Shown: positions 6,417 to 11,743 of the stretch, piece after piece | How the letters are laid out: the number at the start of each line of letters is the position of its first letter | Position numbering within the stretch: position 1 is the stretch's first letter | Assembly: GCA_025362415.1 (NCBI GenBank) | Contig: JANYGM010000432.1 | Coordinates: 1-11,743, forward strand | Direction: 5' to 3' | Length of the DNA: 11,743 nt | Origin: a bacterium | GTDB lineage: Bacteria > Bacteroidota > Bacteroidia > Cytophagales > Thermonemataceae | Program-made: the position numbers and the translations under genes | Notes under the pieces: model-generated | The model's database searches: none | What the model was told of the DNA's origin: nothing | What the model saw: the letters and a program-made list of their open reading frames with translations, nothing else

Positions 6417-7748
6417 TTATTTGTTAATATTTTGTTTGTCAATTTCAGGTTTAAATTTCTTTGAAAAATCACTCAAAATAGGTATAGCACCATATCTACC
6501 TTCCATATATCTTTTTTCCTTATCTGTATCAATGCGTTCTTTTTCATTAAAATACTTAAAATCTGACAATGAATAGACTTCTGTTGCTTCCCATTGGTTT
6601 TTCTCCACAAAATTTATTTGGTCTCTGCGCAAGTCTGTGTAAGTGAGCAAATTAGTGTCGTGTGTTGTAAAAATAATTTGTGCATTTTTAGGGTTTGTTT
6701 CTTTATTGAGAAACAAATTTAAGGTATTGATAGTCATTATTGGGTGCATTTTCGCCTCAATTTCGTCAATAATCAGTATTCCTCCTTCAAAAAGTATATT
6801 ACCAACGTAGGCACTTAATTGAAATGCTCTTTGTGTACCTTGTGATTCATTGTCAAGTTCCCACGAAATAGTTTTGTCAGTTTTATTATTAATTTCATCA
6901 TAAGTATGATGTTTAACTAGAACTTCATAAGTTTGGTTGTCTTTAAGAGTATCAACAATAGTATTTCTGATGTTTTCAGGCATTTCTTTTGGGATTTCTC
7001 TACCATCATAATTGATTTTTTTAATATCTAAATCTACAAAACCAAGATTTAATAACAATAAATATTGCTTTATTTTTTCCCTAAATACAGGGTTTTCGTC
7101 CCACGCATACGCACTAACAAAGCCCTCTTTAATTCCATTTAGATAATTTGCCCCATCAACAAAAGCTACACTATGAAACCATTTAAAAAATTCTTTTGCT
7201 TCTGATACATTAAGCATATCACAAGTAGAAAGAAACAAAGAATTATCTTTTGTGGCTTCTATGGCAGCATCAATAATTTTTTTAGAACCTTTAAAAGCTT
7301 TTGAAACCTCTATAACGCCATTTTCTCTTTCAAAAAGCACCACTTCTCTACCCAAATTCTTGCGGTAAAGATATTCAGCAAGAATATTAGTACGGTTATA
7401 TTCAACAATATATCTGTAACGACTTTCATTTAAGATAAAAGTGATTTCTAATTTTGTAGGTTTGTTTTTATAGCTTTCTTTCAACAAAAACGGCTCGTAA
7501 GGAAGTTTTGCAGTAGAGTTTAATTGTGCAGATGTTGCTAGTAAGTTATGTAGCAAATCCATAGCTTTCAATATATTGCTTTTTCCACTTGCATTTGCGC
7601 CATACAAGGCAATAGCATTAAGGCTTTTGTACTTACCAGACGTAATAATATTATCTGGATAATTTTTTTGGTTGCTTGCAGGCACAAAACTAATAATTTG
7701 TTCTTCTGCAATAGAGCGGTAGTTGGAAACTTTAAATTCTATCAACAT
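6417..7748 (-). CDS. AAA15/OLD-like ATPase, partner of RloB-like protein
   Basis: A 443-residue cytoplasmic ATPase. The N-terminus MLIEFKVSNYRSI is the usual beginning of AAA15/ABC-type SMC-related proteins. The Walker A is GANASGKS (50-57). The signature-like ESQGTQR is at 301-307, Walker B ILIIDEIE at 324-331, and the switch histidine is in IIFTTHDT (H363). YMEGRYGAIP (414-423) is the characteristic C-terminal AAA15 tag. All ATPase motifs look intact, so it should be active. It leads a two-gene operon with the RloB-like gene (2-nt gap); the pair is probably a phage-sensing ATPase plus effector. A -7-like TATTTTTG lies about 22 nt upstream of the start. It could alternatively be a general OLD-like nuclease regulator, but the partner argues for defence. 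Confidence 0.88.
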   Translation of the reverse strand: MLIEFKVSNYRSIAEEQIISFVPASNQKNYPDNIITSGKYKSLNAIALYGANASGKSNILKAMDLLHNLLATSAQLNSTAKLPYEPFLLKESYKNKPTKLEITFILNESRYRYIVEYNRTNILAEYLYRKNLGREVVLFERENGVIEVSKAFKGSKKIIDAAIEATKDNSLFLSTCDMLNVSEAKEFFKWFHSVAFVDGANYLNGIKEGFVSAYAWDENPVFREKIKQYLLLLNLGFVDLDIKKINYDGREIPKEMPENIRNTIVDTLKDNQTYEVLVKHHTYDEINNKTDKTISWELDNESQGTQRAFQLSAYVGNILFEGGILIIDEIEAKMHPIMTINTLNLFLNKETNPKNAQIIFTTHDTNLLTYTDLRRDQINFVEKNQWEATEVYSLSDFKYFNEKERIDTDKEKRYMEGRYGAIPILSDFSKKFKPEIDKQNINK

Positions 7749-7770
7749 ATATTTTTTTGAGATATTTATG

Positions 7771-7778
7771 CAAAAATA
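7771..7778 (-). promoter_or_regulatory. Possible -7 box of the ATPase-rloB operon
   Basis: The - strand reads TATTTTTG, matching the Bacteroidota -7 consensus TAnnTTTG, about 22 nt before the ATPase start codon. No TTG at the usual 17-23 bp spacing was found, so the call is weak. Confidence 0.35.
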
Positions 7779-7818
7779 GATAAGTTCAAAGGTTTTTCCT
7801 AATTATTTTGAAAAGATT

Positions 7819-7889
7819 TCTTATCAAATAATAATTTTCATTTTTTGTTTTTCTTCTTCCAAAAAATGTTCCAAAGCCAATTTAAGCCA
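7819..7889. repeat. 71-bp direct repeat, left copy
   Basis: Matches 9152-9222 in the same orientation with 6 mismatches and no gap (offset 1333). It contains the C-terminal codons and stop of the chimeric relic. Similarity ends abruptly at 7889/7890, where the likely cobS sequence begins on the - strand. Confidence 0.88.
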
Positions 7890-7967
7890 TTTTGGGCAAG
7901 GCAAACGTGAGTAAAACATCAAAGCCACAAAAAATATATTGACTTCCTGTTTGAAGGATTTTAGCAT
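7824..7967 (-). pseudogene. Chimeric relic: start of cobS fused to the 3' end of an ACMSD gene
   Basis: Reading the - strand from the ATG at 7967 gives a 47-residue frame ending at TGA. Its first ~27 residues (MLKSFKQEVN, then IFFVALMFYSRLPCPKW) strongly resemble the N-terminus of CobS, adenosylcobinamide-GDP ribazoletransferase. CobS normally runs on for more than 200 further residues, which are absent. Its last ~20 residues (LKLALEHFLEEEKQKMKIII) match the C-terminus of the intact ACMSD at 9157-10203 (MDLEHFLEEEKQKMKIVI), and the DNA is about 92% identical over 71 bp. The switch occurs at TGGCTTA, which both sources share. A fusion by recombination at short homology is the simplest reading. 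The CobS resemblance is from memory of the family; the ACMSD match is seen directly. It is unlikely to make a working enzyme. Confidence 0.72.
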
Positions 7968-7990
7968 AAGGTTATTTTTAATTATTTTTT

Positions 7991-8031
7991 GATTGTTTTT
8001 GATTGTTTTTGATTATCTTTGATTATCTTTG
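7991..8031 (+). repeat. 10-bp tandem repeat (GATTGTTTTT x2, GATTATCTTT x2)
   Basis: Four contiguous 10-bp units, two of each version, followed by G. A further related unit (ATTATTTTTT) precedes them. The period is close to one helical turn, and the array forms the promoter of the Panacea pair. Confidence 0.85.
7993..8031 (+). promoter_or_regulatory. Two overlapping Bacteroidota-type promoters before the Panacea pair
   Basis: TTG at 7993-7995 with TATCTTTG at 8014-8021, and TTG at 8003-8005 with TATCTTTG at 8024-8031, both have an 18-bp spacer and exact matches to TTG and TAnnTTTG. They are copies shifted by 10 bp. Transcription would begin around 8030-8040, giving a leader of roughly 30-40 nt before the ATG at 8068. 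Confidence 0.68.
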
Positions 8032-8067
8032 TAGGATAAAATGAAGTAAATAATTACGAATAATTAT

Positions 8068-8586
8068 ATGAAAAACAAGGCTTTAATGAATGTAGATTTA
8101 AAAAATTTAGTAGGTTTTGTAATCCTTTATTGCATAAATAAAGGTGTATCAATTAGTCCGTTAAAATTGCAAAAACTTCTATATTATATACAAGTATGGC
8201 ACATTATCAAATTTGACAAAAATCCAATGTTTGATGAGCTGGCGGAGGCGTGGGTAAATGGTCCTGTTTATAGAAGTGTTTATAATACTTTCAAAAAGAA
8301 ATTCTTTAAAAATGATGATTTTGCAGTTAAAATGAATGAAAAAGAATTATCACAAGCTTTAGATGAATCTTTGATTAGCTTGAAATTGGCTAAGAAAAAC
8401 GGAGAATTATTGCTTGCGGTTTTGGATAATTATAGCATAATGAGTGATGAAAAATTAGTTTTTCTAACACATAGTGAACTCCCTTGGAATGATGCTAGAA
8501 AAGGATTAAGCCCCATTGAACGCTCTGAAAATCAGATTTCTATTGATAGTATTTATAATTATTATTCTAGCAAATTGAAGAAATAA
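8068..8586 (+). CDS. Panacea-domain (DUF4065/SocA-like) protein, putative antitoxin
   Basis: A 172-residue protein with the Panacea domain. Near the N-terminus are VGFVILYCINKG and SPLKLQKLLYYIQVWHI (30-46), then FDELAEAWVNGPVYRSVYNTF (55-75), whose aromatic and G-P residues are the family core; the rest is helical and lysine-rich. Panacea proteins serve as antitoxins that neutralise many unrelated toxins, and SocA is a proteolytic adaptor for the SocB toxin. The gene is immediately followed, with no intervening base, by an unrelated ORF, the layout of a Panacea antitoxin-toxin pair. The start could also be the ATG at 8086, but the first one fits the promoter distance and was kept. Both genes lie on AT-rich DNA inside a direct-repeat-bounded segment, which suggests acquisition by transfer. 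Function is inferred from family and context. Confidence 0.82.
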   Translation: MKNKALMNVDLKNLVGFVILYCINKGVSISPLKLQKLLYYIQVWHIIKFDKNPMFDELAEAWVNGPVYRSVYNTFKKKFFKNDDFAVKMNEKELSQALDESLISLKLAKKNGELLLAVLDNYSIMSDEKLVFLTHSELPWNDARKGLSPIERSENQISIDSIYNYYSSKLKK

Positions 8587-9123
8587 ATGGATAATTTTTT
8601 TGATGAAATTAAAGATTTTTTAGAAGAAGAAGGAAGAGATTTTAGGTATAAAATGGGTGATAAAGCAATAAATTTACATTCTGACCTAGATTTTACACCT
8701 ATTATTTCTTACGAATATCTAAATATAAATACAGTTACTGATTTTTCATTTATCCAACCTGAATTTCAAAATTTTACGAGTGAGCAATATCCAGATAAAT
8801 CTGATTATCATATTTATTTTGAAAAAATAAAAGATATTTGTTCTAAAAAGCTAAATGAGTTGTTAAATGAAGATTATACAAAACATTTTAAGACCATAAA
8901 CAATCCCAAAAAAGAACTTGTGGAAATTGTTGCCAAAATATTAAATATTAAAAATAATACTAAAACACAATTACCTCAACTAGGAGAATTTGCACTTTAT
9001 ACCAATAAAAATGGCAATAAAGCACCAAGAATTTTCTTTTTTATAGGGAATTTAGGAATTATTTATATGTTATTTTATGACCCTTTTCATAAAATATTCC
9101 CATTAAAAACAATATCTCATTAA
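8587..9123 (+). CDS. Unrecognised protein, putative toxin paired with Panacea protein
   Basis: I do not recognise this 178-residue protein. Its ATG directly follows the TAA of the Panacea gene, so translation is probably coupled. It begins with an acidic segment (MDNFFDEIKDFLEEEGRDF), has no signal peptide or membrane helix, and has a hydrophobic, strand-like C-terminal part (about residues 146-174) containing APRIFFFIGN, IIYMLFYDPFHK and IFP. Alternating strands ending in a D-P-F-H motif recall the closing strands of small nuclease-type toxins (RelE-like), but this is only an impression. Composition is very AT-rich (about 20-30% GC in the lines I counted, against close to 50% in parts of the ACMSD gene downstream). 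Gene order and spacing make a toxin neutralised by the Panacea partner the best hypothesis. Confidence 0.6.
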   Translation: MDNFFDEIKDFLEEEGRDFRYKMGDKAINLHSDLDFTPIISYEYLNINTVTDFSFIQPEFQNFTSEQYPDKSDYHIYFEKIKDICSKKLNELLNEDYTKHFKTINNPKKELVEIVAKILNIKNNTKTQLPQLGEFALYTNKNGNKAPRIFFFIGNLGIIYMLFYDPFHKIFPLKTISH

Positions 9124-9152
9124 AAAATTTTAATTGTTTTTAATGAGATATT
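9111..9152. terminator. Bidirectional terminator hairpin between putative toxin and ACMSD genes
   Basis: A perfect 16-bp inverted repeat (AATATCTCATTAAAAA at 9111-9126 and its complement at 9137-9152) has a 10-nt loop. It contains the stop codon of the + strand gene. Read from the - strand it follows the ACMSD stop by 4 nt and is trailed by GTTTTTAATG, so it can terminate both converging genes. Its right end coincides with the start of the 71-bp repeat. Confidence 0.72.
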
Positions 9153-9222
9153 CTTATCAAATAACAATTTTCATTTTCTGTTTTTCTTCTTCCAAAAAAT
9201 GCTCCAAATCCATATTAAGCCA
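9152..9222. repeat. 71-bp direct repeat, right copy (3' end of ACMSD gene)
   Basis: This copy includes the ACMSD stop codon and the last ~22 codons of that gene. It pairs with 7819-7889 (about 92% identity, same orientation). About 1.26 kb, carrying the Panacea pair, lies between the copies. Confidence 0.88.
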
Positions 9223-10203
9223 ATTTAAACCATTTAAACCAAGTAGTTTATCTTTAGTTTTGGTAGAAATATCTCCCATATCTTCAATGATTTTGCCCAT
9301 TTCCATATCTCCAAGCGGAAAAGGATAGTCTGTGCCAAGCGCAATTTTGTCTTCTCCCATAGTTTTGATAAGATAGCGCAACGCCTCTGTGTCGTGAACC
9401 AAAGAATCTACATAAAACTTGCCCAAATACTCTCGTGGGTGAACATTATTATCAACAGCACATAAATCAGGGCGCACCTCAAAACCGTGAGAAATACGTC
9501 CAATAGTATGCGCAAACGAGCCTCCACCGTGTGCAAACGCCACACGCAAACGTGGCAAACGCTGAAATATTCCCCCAAAAATCATAGAACAAATAGCCAA
9601 AGAACTTTCCGCAGGCATTCCTACCAGCCAAGGAAGCCAATATTTAGTCATTTTGTCTTTGCCCATCATATCCCAAGGATGTACAAAAATAGCTGCACCC
9701 AACTGTTCTGCCGCCTGAAAAAACGGAAAAAGATTTTCATCAGATAAGTTCCAATCATTGATATGTGAGCCTATCTGAACGCCTTTCAAACCAATTTTCA
9801 TACATCTTTCTAACTCTTTTATAGCCAAATCTGGTGCTTGAAGTGGCACAGTACCAAGCCCTACAAAGCGTTTTGGGTATCTCTGGACAATCTCTGCAAT
9901 ATGGTCGTTCAAAAATATAGCTGTATCTAGCGCATCTAGCGGTTTTGCCCAATAATGAAACAAAACAGGAATAGTAGAAATTACTTGTACATCTACTTTA
10001 AACTCTTCTATTTCTTTCAAACGCACATCAGCGTCCCAACAATTATCCTGAATTTCTCTAAAAAACTTGCCATCAACCATCATTCTGGCACGACAAGGGC
10101 GGTGATGGTCAAGGTTGATAAAACCTCCATACCCAAATTTTTCTTTATAAGAAGGAAATTTTTCTGGGATAATATGTGTATGAATATCTATTTTAAGGCA
10201 CAT
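9157..10203 (-). CDS. 2-amino-3-carboxymuconate-6-semialdehyde decarboxylase (ACMSD)
   Basis: Zinc-dependent amidohydrolase-superfamily decarboxylase that turns aminocarboxymuconate semialdehyde into aminomuconate semialdehyde, diverting the kynurenine pathway from NAD synthesis; some bacteria use the homologue (NbaD) for 2-nitrobenzoate breakdown. The 348-residue product aligns by eye along its length with animal ACMSD. Landmarks: KIDIHTHIIPEKFP with metal ligands H8 and H10; R49 in the substrate-binding GKFFRE; STIPVLFHYWAKP (76-88); FVHPWDM with ligand H175; KYWLPWLVGMPAES (187-200); FAHGGGSF with H225; and LGTDYPFPLG with ligand D292. The last ~11 residues (EEEKQKMKIVI) extend past the usual end. 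No kynureninase or other tryptophan-degradation gene is nearby. It is richer in GC than its left neighbours. Start ATG (complement of 10201-10203) gives the family N-terminus. Confidence 0.95.
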   Translation of the reverse strand: MCLKIDIHTHIIPEKFPSYKEKFGYGGFINLDHHRPCRARMMVDGKFFREIQDNCWDADVRLKEIEEFKVDVQVISTIPVLFHYWAKPLDALDTAIFLNDHIAEIVQRYPKRFVGLGTVPLQAPDLAIKELERCMKIGLKGVQIGSHINDWNLSDENLFPFFQAAEQLGAAIFVHPWDMMGKDKMTKYWLPWLVGMPAESSLAICSMIFGGIFQRLPRLRVAFAHGGGSFAHTIGRISHGFEVRPDLCAVDNNVHPREYLGKFYVDSLVHDTEALRYLIKTMGEDKIALGTDYPFPLGDMEMGKIIEDMGDISTKTKDKLLGLNGLNWLNMDLEHFLEEEKQKMKIVI

Positions 10204-10330
10204 TTTTTTATTATTGAATGTTTAGGCAGAATTTTCAGCAAGATAGTTTTTTTATCAATAAAAATCAAAAAAATGTATTTCTATGTCTTCTATGTGCCTA
10301 TGTGGTTAAATACAAAATTTTTATTGAAAA

Positions 10331-10346
10331 TATTTTTGTATTTTTG
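10331..10346 (+). promoter_or_regulatory. Tandem -7-like boxes upstream of chrA
   Basis: TATTTTTG occurs twice back to back (10331-10338, 10339-10346), each fitting TAnnTTTG, about 30-38 nt before the chrA ATG. A TTG at the expected 17-23 bp upstream is missing, so only the -7 part is supported. Confidence 0.45.
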
Positions 10347-10353
10347 GGGAAAT

Positions 10354-10375
10354 TTCACTCACAATTCACAACTCA
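10354..10375 (+). repeat. Heptad-like tract (ACAATTC/ACAACTC type) abutting chrA start
   Basis: Degenerate 7-bp units of CTCACAA/TTCACAA type run directly into the chrA ATG, as at the other genes with this feature. Confidence 0.7.
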
Positions 10376-11581
10376 ATGAAGCGTATTCGTTATTTTATTT
10401 TTCTAAGAGATGTTTTGATGATAGCTTGTACGGCTTTTGGAGGTCCGCAGGCACATTTTGCTATTTTTTTGAAAGAATTTGTTGAAAAAAGAGCTTATAT
10501 TACTCACGAGCAACTCATAGAACTTACAGCACTTTGTACGCTTTTGCCAGGTCCTACTTCTACACAAACTATTACGGCTATTGGTTATAAAGTTGGTGGT
10601 GCGCCTTTGGCTTACCTGACGCTTTTGGTTTGGATTTTCCCTAGTGTGTGTATTATGACTTTTGCAGGCGTGGGCGTAAATTATTTGCTAGAAAACGATA
10701 TTTCTTTGGCTTTTGCTCGTTATATGCAACCTATTGCCATAGGTTTTGTAGCGTATGCAAGCCTACAATTTATTCAAAAAGTCATCACAACTAAAACTGC
10801 TTTCTTGCTGATGATTATTGCGACTTGTGTGGCGTTTGTTTTTCATAAACCTTGGGTTTTCCCCATTATTATTGTGGTGGGAGGGGCTATTACGACATTA
10901 AAATTTAGAAAATATCCAAGACAAAAAGATAAAAATATCCAAATAAAATGGCGAAATTTGACTTATTTTATTTTAGTTTTTGTCATTGTTGGCGTACTTA
11001 GTGAAGTTACAAGACAGTTTTCTTTTGGTTTACCTTTCCGTTTGGCAGAAAATTTTTACCGTACAGGCACACTTATTTTTGGCGGTGGTCAAGTGCTTAT
11101 TCCATTGATGCTCACGGAGTTTGTGCAGGTCAAAAAGTTAGTTTCTATTGAAGAGTTTTCGTCTGGATATGCTTTTAGTCAGCTTGTACCAGGTCCTACA
11201 TTTTCTTTTGCCGTTTTTATTGGTGCTTTGTGTATGCGTGAATATGGTATTTTAGGCGAAATTTCAGGTGGTTTGATTGCCGCTTTTGGCGTGTTTTTGC
11301 CAGGAACTTTGCTTATTTTCTTTGTAATACAATTTTGGGACGAACTGAAAAAATACCGTATTGTACGAGCATCACTAGAAGGTATCAATGCGGCAAGTGC
11401 GGGGCTTGTGCTGGCGGGTTTTGCGCTGATGGTTTTGGCAAGTTATCAAAGTATTTTATCAATAAATATACTGATTTTAAATATAGGGATTATTATTGTT
11501 ACTTTTTTGTTATTGCAATTCACCAAAATACCGCCTCCAGTGCTTATTTTGATAGGTTTTTTGGGAGGAATTATTTTTTGA
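10376..11581 (+). CDS. chrA: Chromate transporter, CHR family, two-domain
   Basis: Inner-membrane transporter of the CHR (ChrA) superfamily, which exports chromate in characterised members. The 401-residue protein is full length and shows the two homologous halves of the long-chain form. The first half has ACTAFGGPQAHFA (17-29) and LLPGPTSTQT (56-65); the second has TLIFGGGQVLIP (232-243) and LVPGPTFSFA (270-279). About ten to twelve hydrophobic segments are visible, with a charged linker near 176-194 (KFRKYPRQKDKN) between the halves. The ATG at 10376 is chosen over upstream starts because it follows the heptad tract and gives the short cytoplasmic N-terminus typical of the family. No ChrB-type regulator or other metal-resistance gene lies beside it. 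Many ChrA homologues are not shown to confer chromate resistance, so the substrate is family-based. Confidence 0.92.
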   Translation: MKRIRYFIFLRDVLMIACTAFGGPQAHFAIFLKEFVEKRAYITHEQLIELTALCTLLPGPTSTQTITAIGYKVGGAPLAYLTLLVWIFPSVCIMTFAGVGVNYLLENDISLAFARYMQPIAIGFVAYASLQFIQKVITTKTAFLLMIIATCVAFVFHKPWVFPIIIVVGGAITTLKFRKYPRQKDKNIQIKWRNLTYFILVFVIVGVLSEVTRQFSFGLPFRLAENFYRTGTLIFGGGQVLIPLMLTEFVQVKKLVSIEEFSSGYAFSQLVPGPTFSFAVFIGALCMREYGILGEISGGLIAAFGVFLPGTLLIFFVIQFWDELKKYRIVRASLEGINAASAGLVLAGFALMVLASYQSILSINILILNIGIIIVTFLLLQFTKIPPPVLILIGFLGGIIF

Positions 11582-11639
11582 TTTTTTCTTTATAAGAAGG
11601 TAAAAATAAATCAAATAACAAAAAAATAGCTTATAAATA

Positions 11640-11668
11640 TTGAAATTACTAAATAAAGTGTAAATTTG
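11640..11668 (+). promoter_or_regulatory. Bacteroidota-type promoter for a gene beyond the right edge
   Basis: TTG at 11640-11642 and TAAATTTG at 11661-11668 are separated by 18 bp, an exact match to TTG-N(17-23)-TAnnTTTG and the same spacer as the Panacea promoters. It would give a leader running through the heptad repeats to a start just past 11743. Confidence 0.6.
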
Positions 11669-11713
11669 CACATTTTAAAGTGTGTTTTAGATAGTTATGA
11701 GTGTTAATATTTG

Positions 11714-11741
11714 ACAACTCACAACTTACAACTCACAACTC
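11714..11741 (+). repeat. Four 7-bp repeats (ACAACTC/ACAACTT) at right edge
   Basis: Four consecutive heptads: ACAACTC, ACAACTT, ACAACTC, ACAACTC. By analogy with pduO-type, ctaA, rsmA and chrA starts, a start codon is expected within a few bases beyond the window. Confidence 0.82.
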
Positions 11742-11743
11742 AC

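Larger units (their letters stand above)
7749..8067. other. 319-bp region between the two divergent defence-like modules
   Basis: Contains a possible promoter for the ATPase operon (7771-7778, - strand), a chimeric gene relic (7824-7967, - strand) including the left copy of a 71-bp direct repeat, and the tandem-repeat promoter of the Panacea pair (7993-8031, + strand). No complete gene is present. Confidence 0.75.
10204..10375. other. Divergent promoter region between ACMSD and chrA
   Basis: 172 bp of AT-rich DNA without a gene. It contains tandem TATTTTTG boxes towards chrA (10331-10346) and a heptad tract touching the chrA start. No clear promoter was found for the ACMSD gene on the other strand. 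Confidence 0.6.

Noticed and set aside
7991..8031. CRISPR-like array
   Set aside because: The 10-bp units are contiguous without spacers; it is a simple tandem repeat forming a promoter.
9487..9747. Open frames on the + strand inside the ACMSD gene, such as this 86-codon one
   Set aside because: They lie opposite a strongly conserved coding region and show no protein-family features.
11582..11610. chrA terminator (TTCTT/AAGAA hairpin)
   Set aside because: The stem is five bases and the downstream side is A-rich, not T-rich; too weak to call.

Overview
The window reads as chromosomal DNA from a low-GC member of the Bacteroidota, most likely a Cytophagales-type organism (Bernardetia/Flexibacter-like; this placement is an inference). 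Three things point there: promoter-like motifs of the Bacteroidota form TTG-N18-TAnnTTTG (upstream of 8068 and at the right edge), start codons without clear Shine-Dalgarno sequences, and 7-bp repeats of the ACAATTC/ACAACTC type placed directly before several start codons. No rRNA, tRNA, CRISPR array or complete insertion sequence was seen.

Left part (1-5619, all + strand): the 3' end of a glutamine-dependent asparagine synthetase; a PduO-type cob(I)alamin adenosyltransferase; a 484-bp gap holding two opposed REP-like hairpins; heme A synthase (ctaA/COX15) closed by a clear hairpin terminator; the 16S rRNA dimethyltransferase rsmA, which carries an in-frame 75-bp palindromic insert; and a DAO-type FAD-dependent oxidoreductase. 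These are ordinary single-gene housekeeping units, not an evident operon.

Middle part (about 5686-9152): an accessory, defence-like island. On the - strand is a two-gene operon of an AAA15/OLD-like ATPase and an RloB-like (TOPRIM-type) protein, a pairing tied to phage defence. On the + strand is a bicistron of a Panacea-domain (DUF4065/SocA-like) protein and an unrecognised 178-residue protein starting directly after its stop codon, which fits an antitoxin-toxin pair. Two overlapping promoter-like sequences built from a 10-bp tandem repeat precede it. The Panacea pair is bracketed by a 71-bp imperfect direct repeat. The right copy is the 3' end of the intact ACMSD gene. The left copy is fused in frame to what looks like the first ~27 codons of cobS, giving a 47-residue chimeric relic. 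I read this as a recombination scar of the event that brought the module in.

Right part (9157-11743): an intact ACMSD (aminocarboxymuconate-semialdehyde decarboxylase) gene on the - strand, noticeably richer in GC than the island genes, then a divergent region, a full-length two-domain ChrA-family chromate transporter (+), and a final non-coding stretch with a good promoter and four heptad repeats that probably lead a gene starting just beyond the window.
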